From RGIG4576 sp045656705 (lineage in GTDB: Bacteria > Bacteroidota > Bacteroidia > Bacteroidales > Muribaculaceae): a stretch of DNA of 64,000 nucleotides. The number at the start of each line of letters is the position of its first letter. The first letter of the stretch is position 1. The stretch is taken from contig JAZORR010000011.1 in the NCBI GenBank assembly GCA_045656705.1, positions 1 through 64,000 of the forward strand. Reading direction: 5' to 3'. Of the stretch, positions 17,182-26,886 are shown piece after piece. Position numbers and translations under genes: made by a program. Below the pieces are notes generated by a model. It ran no database searches, was not told the origin of the DNA, and worked only from the letters and a program-made list of their open reading frames with translations.

Positions 17182-19074
17182 ATGAATATACATGATATAC
17201 TATCCCAATATTGGGGGTATAGCTCTTTTCGTTACCTTCAAGAAGATATAATAAAATCAATCCTTGAAGGTAATGATACTTTAGGGCTGATGCCTACTGG
17301 AGGTGGCAAATCTATTACATTTCAGGTGCCAGCAATGGTGCTTGAAGGAATGACATTGGTGATTACTCCAATCATATCCTTAATGAAAGATCAGGTAGAT
17401 AATCTTTTGAAAAGAAATATCAAAGCCACATATTTACACTCCGGATTATCTAATACTGAAAAAAAGAGAGTAATTGAAAAGTGTATTTATGGTAAATACA
17501 AATTTCTTTATGTGTCACCAGAGCGTCTTCAAGCTGAATCATTTATCTCACATATACGAGATTTCAATATTTCTCTGGTAGTAGTAGATGAAGCTCATTG
17601 TATATCACAGTGGGGATATGACTTTCGCCCCTCTTTTTTGGAAATTTCGAAACTTCGCAAATTATTACCTAATATTCAGATTCTTGCTCTTACAGCAACA
17701 GCCACACCTCAAGTAGTTGATGATATTATACAAAAACTTGAATTCAAGAAGCATAAACTATTCTCTATGAGTTTTGCTCGTAAGAATATTAGTTATGTTG
17801 TGCGACATACCGAAGATAAATTATCGCAAATTATCCACATATTGAATAGAGTGCCAGGTAGTGGAATTGTGTATGTGAGAAGTAGAACCAAAACAAAATT
17901 ATTGGCAGAAGAACTAATAAGGCATGGTATTTCTGCCGATTACTATCATGCTGGACTTTCTATTGAAGATAAAGAAGAAAAACAGAATAAGTGGAAAGAT
18001 GGATTGACGCGAGTAATTGTAGCTACAAATGCATTTGGTATGGGAATTGATAAACCAGATGTGCGTATTGTATTACATTACGATTGCCCCAATTCGCTTG
18101 AGGAATACTACCAGGAAGCAGGTAGAGCAGGACGCGATACAAAGCGTTCGTATGCTGCTTTGTTAATATCAAACAAGGATAAAAACACTCTTAATAAGAG
18201 ATTGTCTGATATGTTCCCATCACGCGACTTCATAAAGAAAGTATATGAACTCGTGGGCGTTTTCTTAGATGTATCAATTGGTGATGGATTTAATCAAACT
18301 TATGAATTTAATTTTAATCTTTTTTGCAAGCAATTTAAATTACCAATTATACCTACTCATAATGCATTAAGATTACTCACACAATCGGGATATATAGAAT
18401 TTATCGAAGAATTTGAAACTCAATCACGAGTGATGATTCTTGCCGACAAAAATGAATTATATAATATAAGAACACATAATGAAAACCTTGATATTGTGCT
18501 TAAATCTATCCTACGGCAATATACAGGTTTGTTTGCTGACTATGTGTATATCAATGAGGAATATATTTCAAAAAAATACAATATATCATCAAAAGCTATT
18601 TACGAGTCATTACTTTCACTTACAAAAATGCATATTTTACATTATATACCGAGGAAAAGAACTCCATACATTATATTTACCACTTCTCGAGAAGAATCAA
18701 AATATGTATTGATACCTAAAAGTATTTATGAAGAGCAAAAAAATAAGGTAGAAACACGAATTAATAAATTAATAGAATATTCTTACTCACTAGATAAGTG
18801 TCGCGAGAAAATGCTGTTAGATTATTTCGGAGATTTATCTTTGGTAAAATGTGGTTCGTGCGATGTGTGTATCAACGAAAAGAAAGCAAGTTCATATGTT
18901 CTTCAAGATGTGATTGATGGTGTACTATATATGGCTGGAAATGCACCACGCACCATTCAAGATTTTTTAAATACATTGTCATTTAAAAAAGATGATATAA
19001 TAAATGTGGTAGTAAAGCTTGCCGATGAAGGCATATTATATTGTGATGAGAGTGGCTGCTATTCAAAAAAATAA
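17182..19074 (+). CDS. recQ: ATP-dependent DNA helicase RecQ
   Basis: This 630-residue superfamily 2 helicase unwinds DNA in the 3'-5' direction to feed RecJ. Walker A is GGGKS (40-44), the DEAH box is at 135-138, and motif VI is visible in YYQEAGRAGRD. The RecQ C-terminal zinc cluster appears near residue 556 as CGSCDVC, with the first cysteine in DKCREKML. A short C-terminal winged-helix-like tail follows, and no HRDC domain is obvious. The gene ends at a bidirectional terminator shared with the convergent amidotransferase gene. Confidence 0.92.
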   Translation: MNIHDILSQYWGYSSFRYLQEDIIKSILEGNDTLGLMPTGGGKSITFQVPAMVLEGMTLVITPIISLMKDQVDNLLKRNIKATYLHSGLSNTEKKRVIEKCIYGKYKFLYVSPERLQAESFISHIRDFNISLVVVDEAHCISQWGYDFRPSFLEISKLRKLLPNIQILALTATATPQVVDDIIQKLEFKKHKLFSMSFARKNISYVVRHTEDKLSQIIHILNRVPGSGIVYVRSRTKTKLLAEELIRHGISADYYHAGLSIEDKEEKQNKWKDGLTRVIVATNAFGMGIDKPDVRIVLHYDCPNSLEEYYQEAGRAGRDTKRSYAALLISNKDKNTLNKRLSDMFPSRDFIKKVYELVGVFLDVSIGDGFNQTYEFNFNLFCKQFKLPIIPTHNALRLLTQSGYIEFIEEFETQSRVMILADKNELYNIRTHNENLDIVLKSILRQYTGLFADYVYINEEYISKKYNISSKAIYESLLSLTKMHILHYIPRKRTPYIIFTTSREESKYVLIPKSIYEEQKNKVETRINKLIEYSYSLDKCREKMLLDYFGDLSLVKCGSCDVCINEKKASSYVLQDVIDGVLYMAGNAPRTIQDFLNTLSFKKDDIINVVVKLADEGILYCDESGCYSKK

Positions 19075-19106
19075 GAATTGAGTTTAATACCCAATTCTTA
19101 TTTTTT
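19066..19106. terminator. Bidirectional terminator between recQ and the PurF-like gene
   Basis: A stem of about 15 bp pairs 19066-19080 with 19092-19106, A-rich on one side and T-rich on the other, so it can act for both convergent genes. The recQ stop codon lies within the left arm. Confidence 0.75.
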
Positions 19107-19117
19107 ATTTATATCAA

Positions 19118-20998
19118 TTATACTAATGATGCAGTATCACCTTCATAATAATTGATATATGCTTTATTTACCAGTTTATTACCTCCAGGTGTAGGGTAAT
19201 TTCCTGAAAAATACCAATCACCATTATGATTTGGTATTGATTTATGCATACCATCTAATGTGTGGAACACAAGTTCTATTTCAGCATTGATATTTTCAGG
19301 GGTGAGTATCTCTACCATCTTCTTTGAAATTTCCTCGTCGGTGAAAGGTGCATATATTTCCTTAACATAGTTTACAATATCTTCTTTGTGAAGATTTTCT
19401 TGTGCCTTTGATTTTTTATAAACTTCATCAAGTACATATTCCATATTTCTTTCACGTAAAAGAGCAACAGCTGCACGGAATGCTGCAAATTCAGCCATTC
19501 TCGACATATCTATACCATAGTAATCGGGATATCTTACCTGTGGACATGAAGAAACAATTACGATTTTCTTTGGATGTAAACGATCGAGAATCTTAATAAT
19601 AGATTCTTTTAAAGTAGTACCTCTTACGATACTATCATCTATTACAACAAGATTATCTACAAAGTTTTCTACTTGTCCATATGTTACATCATATACATGG
19701 GCTGCAAGATCATTTCTCGCTTGTCCTTCTGTAATAAATGTACGTAGTTTGATATCTTTGATAGCAATTTTTTCACTTCTTACCTTTTTTGAGATAATTT
19801 CTTGAAGTTTGGTGTCATAATTTTCATCATTACTATCAAGACTTTTTATTTGATCAAATTTATATTTAGCCAAATACTCTTCCATTCCCTCCATCATGCC
19901 GAAATATGCTACTTCAGCCGTATTTGGGATAAATGAGAATACCGTATGATCTAAATCATAGTCTATACTTTTAAGAATAGATGGAGCTAAAGTGCGTCCG
20001 AGACTTTTTCTTTCGTTATATACATCTTTATCATTACCTCGTGATATATAAATTCGTTCAAAAGAGCATTTCTCGTTTTTCTTTTCACCTAATATGTCTT
20101 CAATAGAAATGTCACCATTTGCATTAACAATAATTGCAGATCCAGGAGTAAGTTCCTTAACATCCCCTACTCTCACATTCATTGCAGTTTGGATAACAGG
20201 TCTTTCTGATGTAACTACTACAATCTCATCATCATAATAATAAAATGCAGGACGAATACCATTTGAGTCACGAAGAACAAACATATCACCAGTACCTACT
20301 GCACCACAAACTACATAACCTCCATCCCATGTCTTTGGTGCATCCTTGATAATATTTCTTATATCAATATTATCTCTAATTTTTTGCTGTATTTCAACTC
20401 CATTTGAAGATTCTTTCTTAAAAACCTCGTATAGGCGTTTGTTTTCTTTGTCGAGAGCAAAACTTAATTGTTCAAGAAGTAATATAGTTTCGGCATTTAC
20501 CCTTGGATGTTGACCTTTTTCAACCATTGTTTGAAAAATCTCATCAGTATTGGTCATAGTAAAGTTACCACATAACATAAAACTTTCAGAACGCCAACTA
20601 CTACGTCTCAAAAAAGGATGTACATATTTAATACCCTTTCGTCCTCCAGAGCTATATCTTAAATGCCCCATATACATTTCACCTACATATGGCAATTCGG
20701 CTTCTGGAATACAATTTTCTTCAGCTTCTGTAATTGTTTTTTTTGCATCAGCAAAAATTTCTTTAATTGCACCACTACCTAAAGCTCTTTCTCTAAAAAT
20801 ATATTCATTTCCAGGATTTGTATGCAAATTTAAAGAGCAAAATCCAGCACCCTCTTGGCCACGATTGTGCTGTTTTTCCATAAGTAGATACAATTTATTA
20901 AATCCGTAATAATATGTACCATATTTTTCTTTATAATACTCTAATGGTTTGCGTAATCTTATCATTACGATACCACATTCGTGCTTAATATCTTCCAT
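19118..20998 (-). CDS. Long PurF-like glutamine PRPP amidotransferase
   Basis: The 626-residue protein contains an N-terminal class II glutamine amidotransferase domain and a C-terminal phosphoribosyltransferase domain with the PRPP loop VVIDDSIVRGTT. The catalytic cysteine is residue 8 (MEDIKHEC-G), implying removal of a 7-residue propeptide. Glutaminase landmarks RGQEGAG and the substrate region LRYSSGG are present. Typical PurF proteins are about 470-510 residues, so this carries roughly 120 extra residues. It may therefore be a Bacteroidota-specific PurF form or a paralogue with a different acceptor. It lies 25 bases downstream of glnN on the same strand, so the glutamine maker and a glutamine user are probably co-transcribed. 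Confidence 0.8.
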   Translation of the reverse strand: MEDIKHECGIVMIRLRKPLEYYKEKYGTYYYGFNKLYLLMEKQHNRGQEGAGFCSLNLHTNPGNEYIFRERALGSGAIKEIFADAKKTITEAEENCIPEAELPYVGEMYMGHLRYSSGGRKGIKYVHPFLRRSSWRSESFMLCGNFTMTNTDEIFQTMVEKGQHPRVNAETILLLEQLSFALDKENKRLYEVFKKESSNGVEIQQKIRDNIDIRNIIKDAPKTWDGGYVVCGAVGTGDMFVLRDSNGIRPAFYYYDDEIVVVTSERPVIQTAMNVRVGDVKELTPGSAIIVNANGDISIEDILGEKKNEKCSFERIYISRGNDKDVYNERKSLGRTLAPSILKSIDYDLDHTVFSFIPNTAEVAYFGMMEGMEEYLAKYKFDQIKSLDSNDENYDTKLQEIISKKVRSEKIAIKDIKLRTFITEGQARNDLAAHVYDVTYGQVENFVDNLVVIDDSIVRGTTLKESIIKILDRLHPKKIVIVSSCPQVRYPDYYGIDMSRMAEFAAFRAAVALLRERNMEYVLDEVYKKSKAQENLHKEDIVNYVKEIYAPFTDEEISKKMVEILTPENINAEIELVFHTLDGMHKSIPNHNGDWYFSGNYPTPGGNKLVNKAYINYYEGDTASLV

Positions 20999-21023
20999 AT
21001 ATATTAGTTAATCTATATCAGTT

Positions 21024-23210
21024 TTATCGTATGAACAATAATTCTCTGTATTTAGGAATTGACCACATTTCGTCATCTATCATCAATTCTAATTTATCAA
21101 TATGATATCTGATAGTTTCCATACAAGGCAATACATTATCGTGATATGCAATTGCTTTTTCTCGTTCAATTTCTATCTTATTTGCCTTGCGTCGGGCTTC
21201 TACCATATCTTCAACTTTAGTGCGAACAATCTTCATATGATATGCTATCTTTTCGATTGTTTCACAGTCTTGTTGGGCAATTTCTTTAAATTTATCTTCA
21301 GAGAACAATGACTTTATCTTATAAGCATTATCAAGAAGCATTGATTGATATTTTGTGGCTACTGGCAAGATGTGATTAATAGCCATATCCCCCAACACTC
21401 TCGCTTCGATCTGAATTTTTTTGGTAAATACTTCCCACTTAACCTCATTACGAGCTTCTAATTCAACTTTTGATAGCACCTTTGTTCTACCAAACATTTC
21501 TATTGTTTGAGGTTTAAGATATGCATCAAAAATTAAAGGTATCGATGTTTCACAATCAAGACCTCTTCTTGATGCCTCTTCTTTCCATTCATCACTATAA
21601 CCATTGCCATCGAAATGAATATCTTTTGAATAATTGATAAGTTCAATTATTTCATCAATTATTGCATCGTTTAGTTCTTGGCCGTTAGACACTCTTTCAT
21701 CGATAGATTTTCGGAATATCATCAATTGGTCGGCAACAGCTGCATTTAATGCAATCATAGCTGATGCACAATTAGCTGAAGAACCTACAGCTCTGAATTC
21801 AAATCTATTACCAGTAAATGCAAAAGGTGAAGTACGATTTCTATCTGTGTTATCTATCAGCAGTTCTGGGATTTGTGCCATATCCAATGATAATCCCTCT
21901 TTGCCTTTTAATATATTCCAGCTATCTCTATTATTTACAATATTATTTAGCATATCACTAATTTGTGATCCTAAGAACATTGAAATAATAGCTGGAGGAG
22001 CTTCGTTTGCTCCTAATCTATGTCCATTTGTAGCTGAAGATATAGATGCTTTAAGTAGTGCATTATGATTGTAAACAGCTGTCATTACATTTACTACAAA
22101 TGTAACAAATTGCAGATGAGATTGAGGAGTTTTGCCAGGAGCGAAAAGCATATCACCTTTATCTGTTCCCAAACTCCAGTTATTATGCTTACCAGAACCA
22201 TTTACACCACTAAAAGGCTTCTCATGAAGCAGAACTCTAAAGTTGTGTTTTCGTGCAACATCATCCATAAGCGACATTAGAAGTAGATTATGGTCATTTG
22301 CAAGATTGGTTTCTTCATAAATAGGAGCTAACTCATATTGGTTTGGAGCGACCTCATTATGGCAAGTCTTTACTGGTATACCTAATTTATGACATTCCAC
22401 TTCAAGTTCTGCCATAAAAGATTCCACTCTTGATGGTATTGCTCCTAAATAATGGTCTTCGAGTTGTTGGTTTTTAGCACTTTCTTGACCTATAAGAGTT
22501 CTACCTGTCATAGCAAGATCGGGACGGGCAGCATATAAAGCCTCATCTACAAGAAAATATTCTTGTTCCCATCCTAAATACGATATTACATGTTTTACAT
22601 CAGGATTAAATAATTGTGCAACTGCTGTTCCTGCTTTATCAACAGCATTTATAGCTCTCAAAAGAGGCGTCTTATAGTCGAGAGATTCTCCTGTATAGGA
22701 AATAAATATTGTAGGGATACACAATGTATTATCTAAAATAAATGCTGGAGATGATATATCCCAAGCTGAATATCCACGAGCCTCAAAAGTATTTCTGATA
22801 CCACCATTAGGGAAACTTGATGCATCTGGCTCTTGTTGTACAAGAAGTTTTCCTGAAAAAGTTTCTATTACTCCTTCTTTCCCATCGTGTTCAATAAATG
22901 CATCATGCTTTTCGGCTGTGCCATCGGTGAGAGGTTGAAACCAATGTGTGTAATGTTTAGCACCATTGTCAAGTGCCCAACGTTTCATACCTTCAGCTAC
23001 ACTATCGGCAATATTTCTACTCAATGGAGATTTATTGTCAATCGCATCAATTAATGCTTCATAAGTATCTTTAGGTAAATACTCGTACATGGTTTTTCGA
23101 TTAAATACATATTTACCATAATACGAAGATGTTGAATCCTTAGGATATTCAAAGTTAATCGATTTGCGATTAAAAGCAGTTTCTACAACTTTAAATCTTA
23201 ATGTTGACAT
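21024..23210 (-). CDS. glnN: Glutamine synthetase type III
   Basis: A 728-residue GSIII enzyme that makes glutamine from glutamate, ammonia and ATP. Length and the segments YFLVDEALY, CHNEVAPNQYELAPIYE, NVMTAVYNH and ATNGHRLGANEAPPAIIS are those of the GSIII family found in Bacteroidota and cyanobacteria, well separated from the 450-residue GSI. It is transcribed toward the PurF-like gene 25 bases downstream. Its roughly 140-base leader contains two strong inverted repeats, suggesting regulation at the RNA level. The minus-strand promoter box TAACTTTG is at 23356-23363. Confidence 0.95.
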   Translation of the reverse strand: MSTLRFKVVETAFNRKSINFEYPKDSTSSYYGKYVFNRKTMYEYLPKDTYEALIDAIDNKSPLSRNIADSVAEGMKRWALDNGAKHYTHWFQPLTDGTAEKHDAFIEHDGKEGVIETFSGKLLVQQEPDASSFPNGGIRNTFEARGYSAWDISSPAFILDNTLCIPTIFISYTGESLDYKTPLLRAINAVDKAGTAVAQLFNPDVKHVISYLGWEQEYFLVDEALYAARPDLAMTGRTLIGQESAKNQQLEDHYLGAIPSRVESFMAELEVECHKLGIPVKTCHNEVAPNQYELAPIYEETNLANDHNLLLMSLMDDVARKHNFRVLLHEKPFSGVNGSGKHNNWSLGTDKGDMLFAPGKTPQSHLQFVTFVVNVMTAVYNHNALLKASISSATNGHRLGANEAPPAIISMFLGSQISDMLNNIVNNRDSWNILKGKEGLSLDMAQIPELLIDNTDRNRTSPFAFTGNRFEFRAVGSSANCASAMIALNAAVADQLMIFRKSIDERVSNGQELNDAIIDEIIELINYSKDIHFDGNGYSDEWKEEASRRGLDCETSIPLIFDAYLKPQTIEMFGRTKVLSKVELEARNEVKWEVFTKKIQIEARVLGDMAINHILPVATKYQSMLLDNAYKIKSLFSEDKFKEIAQQDCETIEKIAYHMKIVRTKVEDMVEARRKANKIEIEREKAIAYHDNVLPCMETIRYHIDKLELMIDDEMWSIPKYRELLFIR

Positions 23211-23238
23211 TATTGAATTAATTTTATTTATCTACTTT

Positions 23239-23308
23239 AAAACAAGAAGAACAAGAAATGATTTCAAAAAATGTAATAATTCTTGTTCTTGTTTTATGCG
23301 ACATAAAA
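23239..23308 (-). promoter_or_regulatory. Two hairpins in the glnN leader
   Basis: The first inverted repeat pairs about 23239-23257 with 23281-23295 through the repeated AACAAGAA/TTCTTGTT motif, with a three-base bulge. The second is TTTTATG (23292-23298) with CATAAAA (23302-23308) around a 3-base loop. They overlap by about four bases, so they cannot both form fully, as in an attenuator or antiterminator switch. On the glnN strand the longer stem ends in a short T-run 28 bases before the ATG. The regulatory role is inferred. Confidence 0.5.
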
Positions 23309-23355
23309 CAATATATATTTTGTAATATCCATATTTATTTCTTGCTTTTATAATG

Positions 23356-23363
23356 CAAAGTTA
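23356..23363 (-). promoter_or_regulatory. TAnnTTTG promoter box for glnN
   Basis: Minus-strand TAACTTTG about 150 bases before the glnN ATG. This is the only good box in the region and places both leader hairpins inside the transcript. Confidence 0.55.
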
Positions 23364-23454
23364 AATATTTTTGTTGTTATATGAAATATAATATGTGTAG
23401 AAATTTGAATATAATTATTAACTTTACACCAAAATTAAATTAGAACTAATAGAT

Positions 23455-24876
23455 ATGAAACAAATTTTATTAATCGTATTTCTCTTATGTGCAGGCACAG
23501 TAGTTGCTAAAACTGCAAAAAACAACAAAGTACACACAAACGACGATGTAATATTACATGCATGGAGTTGGTCGTTTAATACAATTAAAGAAAACATGCA
23601 AGACATTGCAAATGCTGGGTATACTATAGTGCAAACATCACCAGCACAGCAATGTGTCACCGAGACAAAAGGCGATAAAGGAGGTGGCATGCAACTATTC
23701 GGCAAAGGTAGATGGTATTATTATTATCAACCTACCGATTGGAAAATAGGTAACTATATGCTTGGTAGTAAAGAAGACTTTAAAGAAATGTGTGATGAAG
23801 CCAAAAAATATGGCATAAGAATCATTGTAGACGTTCTTCCTAATCACACTTCTATCGACGACACTCGTGTTTCAGATGAATTAGATGCAGCTGTAGGCGG
23901 TCATGATAACCTTTATCATGCAAATGGATTTAACGAAATTCGTGATTACAATGATCGACTTCAATGTACTACAGGTCAAATGGGGGGACTTCCTGATGTT
24001 AACACAGAAAATCCTGATTTCCAATATTATTATATGACATACGTCAACGATTTGATTAATTGTGGAGCTCGCGGTTTTCGTTATGATACAGCAAAACATA
24101 TAGGTTTGCCAAGTGACCCACTTGATGAAAAATCAAAGGAAAATGATTTTTGGCCTGTAGCAATGGGACAAAAACCAGTAAAAGGACTCACTCTTGCAGT
24201 TTCTCGCGATAGTTTATTTATCTATGGAGAGGTGTTGCAAGATAAGAATGTGAAAGAAAAGGAATATGCAGAATTCTTTGACCTCACAGCAAGCTCTTAT
24301 GGTCATATTCTACGCAATATTCTTGATAAAAAAAGTTTCAAAGCAGAAGATGCTACAAATTGGGCACATTCAGTTGAACCAAGTCGTCTTGTCACATGGG
24401 TTGAAAGTCATGACACATATTGTAATGCACATGAATCGGCATCACTTACATCTGATCAAATACGAGTAGCATGGGTGTTTCTAACATCTCGTCAATATGG
24501 AACTCCCCTATTCTATTCTCGCCCAGATGGTAGCTCAACAGAGAATGTGTGGGGTAATAATGTTGCAGGTGCCAAAGGGAACGATGAATTTAAACATCCA
24601 GAAGTAATTGCAGTAAATAAGTTTCGCCAAGCTATGTCGGGCAATGCTGAAACATTATATTTTGTTAATAATGGAACAGTGGCTCAAGTAGGAAGAGGTG
24701 AAAAAGGAGCTTCATTAGTAAATGTTTCTGGCGATGAACAAACAATTGAAATGCCAACAACATTAAAAAATGGAACTTATTTTGACCAAGTTTATAATAC
24801 AAAGTTTGTAGTAAAAAAGAATGTACTACGAGGTACATTAAAACCATTTACAAGTTACATACTAATAAAGAAATAA
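23455..24876 (+). CDS. Exported GH13 alpha-amylase
   Basis: This 473-residue glycoside hydrolase hydrolyses alpha-1,4-glucan. The signal peptide ends at about residue 19 (TVVA-KT), so the enzyme works in the periplasm or outside. The four GH13 regions are visible: I in VDVLPNHTS, II in GFRYDTAKHI with nucleophile D211, III in IYGEVL with acid/base E259, and IV in VESHDTY with D320. A short C-terminal beta domain follows. It stands alone here, with no SusC/D genes beside it, and ends at a strong terminator. With the glycogen genes 21 kb away it fits alpha-glucan use. Confidence 0.92.
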   Translation: MKQILLIVFLLCAGTVVAKTAKNNKVHTNDDVILHAWSWSFNTIKENMQDIANAGYTIVQTSPAQQCVTETKGDKGGGMQLFGKGRWYYYYQPTDWKIGNYMLGSKEDFKEMCDEAKKYGIRIIVDVLPNHTSIDDTRVSDELDAAVGGHDNLYHANGFNEIRDYNDRLQCTTGQMGGLPDVNTENPDFQYYYMTYVNDLINCGARGFRYDTAKHIGLPSDPLDEKSKENDFWPVAMGQKPVKGLTLAVSRDSLFIYGEVLQDKNVKEKEYAEFFDLTASSYGHILRNILDKKSFKAEDATNWAHSVEPSRLVTWVESHDTYCNAHESASLTSDQIRVAWVFLTSRQYGTPLFYSRPDGSSTENVWGNNVAGAKGNDEFKHPEVIAVNKFRQAMSGNAETLYFVNNGTVAQVGRGEKGASLVNVSGDEQTIEMPTTLKNGTYFDQVYNTKFVVKKNVLRGTLKPFTSYILIKK

Positions 24877-24895
24877 TAAATGTAGATTGTAAAAG

Positions 24896-24933
24896 TAAGG
24901 CAACTTATCGTTATCGATAGGTTGCCTTATTTT
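24896..24933 (+). terminator. Terminator after the alpha-amylase gene
   Basis: A 15-bp stem (24896-24910 with 24915-24929, one G-T wobble) with a 4-base loop is followed by TTTTG. Confidence 0.75.
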
Positions 24934-24959
24934 GTATTAATACATTTACAGGTTTTATA

Positions 24960-26792
24960 TTATTTCTTACTGATTTTCCAAATACTACCTTCTACAAGAG
25001 AAGCATAAACATTACCCTTCTCATCAACTTCAAATCCATTGATTTCTGAAGCCCCTACTTGTTTACGCCATAGTAGTTTGCTTGTATTTGCATCCAAAGC
25101 TACAATTATACCTCTTCTTGAACCTGCATACACAATTCCATTGTGTTCTAATACGATGCATGGTGCGTGTTCGTAACCTATTCCTGCATCTGTAATCCAA
25201 AGTTCATTAAATTCATTACCTTCAGTACTGATACATACAATCTCACCATCCATAGTTTTAGCATAAACTCTATTCCCGTCAACTGAGCGTCCAAGACTTT
25301 CGCGATACTTATGGTTATTATTTCTCCATATTTGTTTACCTGTCGACCAATCTACAGCTGTCATATATCGATCAGGTGCTACTACAATTACCTTGTTATT
25401 TGCAACTACTGGAACACAGTTTCCAGGACCTAACATATTACGATCTTTTCCATTGTTCCATTTCCAATCAAGTTTGCCTGTTTTAGTGTCTACCTTTCTA
25501 AGATACGTGTCCCATGCACCAAAAGCAATCTTACCATTATAGTATGCAGGTGCTGCTTGACAATAATTTTTTAAATCATTCAATTCCCATAACATTTTTC
25601 CTTTTTTCACATCCCATGCTTGGAATACTTTGTATCCACCTTGATATAAAACATTATCAATTATAATACCATCTGCAACATAAGGTCCATTTGCACAATG
25701 CTCATACACAACTTCACCATTCTTTTTGTTTAACCAAATAATTCGTTTATCTGCACATGGCATAATCACAAATTTATTAGAAACTGCAGGGCGAGAAAAT
25801 AGACCAGCTGTTGTTTTATATGACCAAATAATTTTACCAGTTTTTTTATTTACTGACTTAATATATCCTAATGAATTACCAAAATAGATATTATTTTTAT
25901 CAACACCAACACGTGTAAAAATAGAAGCATCATCTCTGTAAGCTAATTCTATAGAATGACCTAATGGCATTTCTGTGTCTAAATTCTCAGCGGCTTGCAG
26001 TGGTTCAATAGTATTACAATCAATTGCATAATTGAATACAATTTTAGGCTCTTCTTTGGGGAGTTTTTCATAAACTTTCACTGAATCTTCGGTTATATCA
26101 ACAATAGAATATCCAAAATTAGGATTCTTTTTACCCATTTCAAGAGAGCGACAATGTAACACTTCAATATTAGCTACACGATAGTTTTTATATTGGTGAT
26201 AATGTCCGTTTAGGTGTGCAACCACTGGATATTTCCTTAAAATATCTACATATTCGCGATAGCTATCAAGATCTTTATTTAAAGCATAATGACATACAGA
26301 TAAAACTTTCTTTCCAGATTTTGTACGCTCTGCTAATGTGTTATCAAGCCAAAGCAAGTCTTCGTGCTTAATGTGTCCATCACCCATCTTCATATATGGA
26401 CCACAGTTGATACCTACAATTACAAGATTTTCTGTTTCGGTAACAAATCTATCATTCCCCCATATATCAAAAAATGTCTTACATGCACTTTGGCTCCAAT
26501 TGTTCTCATGATTTCCTGGAAGAACAAATAAAGGCTTTTTAATTAAATCTAAAATTGATTTTACATTGCTAAGTTGTTCATCACTACCTTCATCGGTCAA
26601 GTCACCAGATAAAACTACGAGTTCTGTATCATTGCTATTAATATCAGCAATTACTTCTTTTAATTTTTCTTCACGGTGATTGCCTGGAGTGATGTGAATA
26701 TCGGCAATTAAAGTTATTTTCTCTGCATTCATAGTGAATCCAGAAATACTTAATATTGCCAAAAGCATCAAGTGTTTAAGTTTACAATTCAT
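24960..26792 (-). CDS. Exported metallophosphoesterase with PQQ-type beta-propeller
   Basis: Two modules are seen. An N-terminal calcineurin-like phosphoesterase carries the metal motifs LIADIHI, LSGDLTDEG, LPGNHENNW, VCHYAL and LNGHYHQYK. A C-terminal region of about 340 residues then contains repeated blades such as NKKTGKIIWSYKT, KKNGEVVYEH, TKTGKLDWKWN and DWSTGKQIWRN, typical of PQQ/BamB-like propellers. I chose the ATG at 26792 because it is directly followed by a signal peptide (MNCKLKHLMLLAILSISGF) and sits behind a good promoter box. An upstream ATG at 26840 would add 16 residues. The substrate is unknown. The fusion suggests a phosphoesterase acting on an envelope molecule bound by the propeller. 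Confidence 0.8.
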   Translation of the reverse strand: MNCKLKHLMLLAILSISGFTMNAEKITLIADIHITPGNHREEKLKEVIADINSNDTELVVLSGDLTDEGSDEQLSNVKSILDLIKKPLFVLPGNHENNWSQSACKTFFDIWGNDRFVTETENLVIVGINCGPYMKMGDGHIKHEDLLWLDNTLAERTKSGKKVLSVCHYALNKDLDSYREYVDILRKYPVVAHLNGHYHQYKNYRVANIEVLHCRSLEMGKKNPNFGYSIVDITEDSVKVYEKLPKEEPKIVFNYAIDCNTIEPLQAAENLDTEMPLGHSIELAYRDDASIFTRVGVDKNNIYFGNSLGYIKSVNKKTGKIIWSYKTTAGLFSRPAVSNKFVIMPCADKRIIWLNKKNGEVVYEHCANGPYVADGIIIDNVLYQGGYKVFQAWDVKKGKMLWELNDLKNYCQAAPAYYNGKIAFGAWDTYLRKVDTKTGKLDWKWNNGKDRNMLGPGNCVPVVANNKVIVVAPDRYMTAVDWSTGKQIWRNNNHKYRESLGRSVDGNRVYAKTMDGEIVCISTEGNEFNELWITDAGIGYEHAPCIVLEHNGIVYAGSRRGIIVALDANTSKLLWRKQVGASEINGFEVDEKGNVYASLVEGSIWKISKK

Positions 26793-26821
26793 ATTTTTAA
26801 TGTTATTAGTAATTATTTTTA

Positions 26822-26829
26822 CAAAAATA
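26822..26829 (-). promoter_or_regulatory. TAnnTTTG promoter box for the phosphoesterase gene
   Basis: Minus-strand TATTTTTG 29 bases before the chosen ATG at 26792, with TTG about 21 bases further upstream. Its position inside the longer possible reading frame supports the shorter start. Confidence 0.55.
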
Positions 26830-26874
26830 CAACATTTCATTCTAATGTAAGCAATTATATTAGATACTTTTTAT

Positions 26875-26882
26875 TAATTTTG
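26875..26882 (+). promoter_or_regulatory. TAnnTTTG box abutting the ABC-F start
   Basis: TAATTTTG ends 4 bases before the ATG at 26887. If used, transcription would begin at or next to the start codon. No good TTTG is found 20 bases upstream, so this box is weaker than the one at 1419-1450. Confidence 0.45.
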
Positions 26883-26886
26883 CTAT

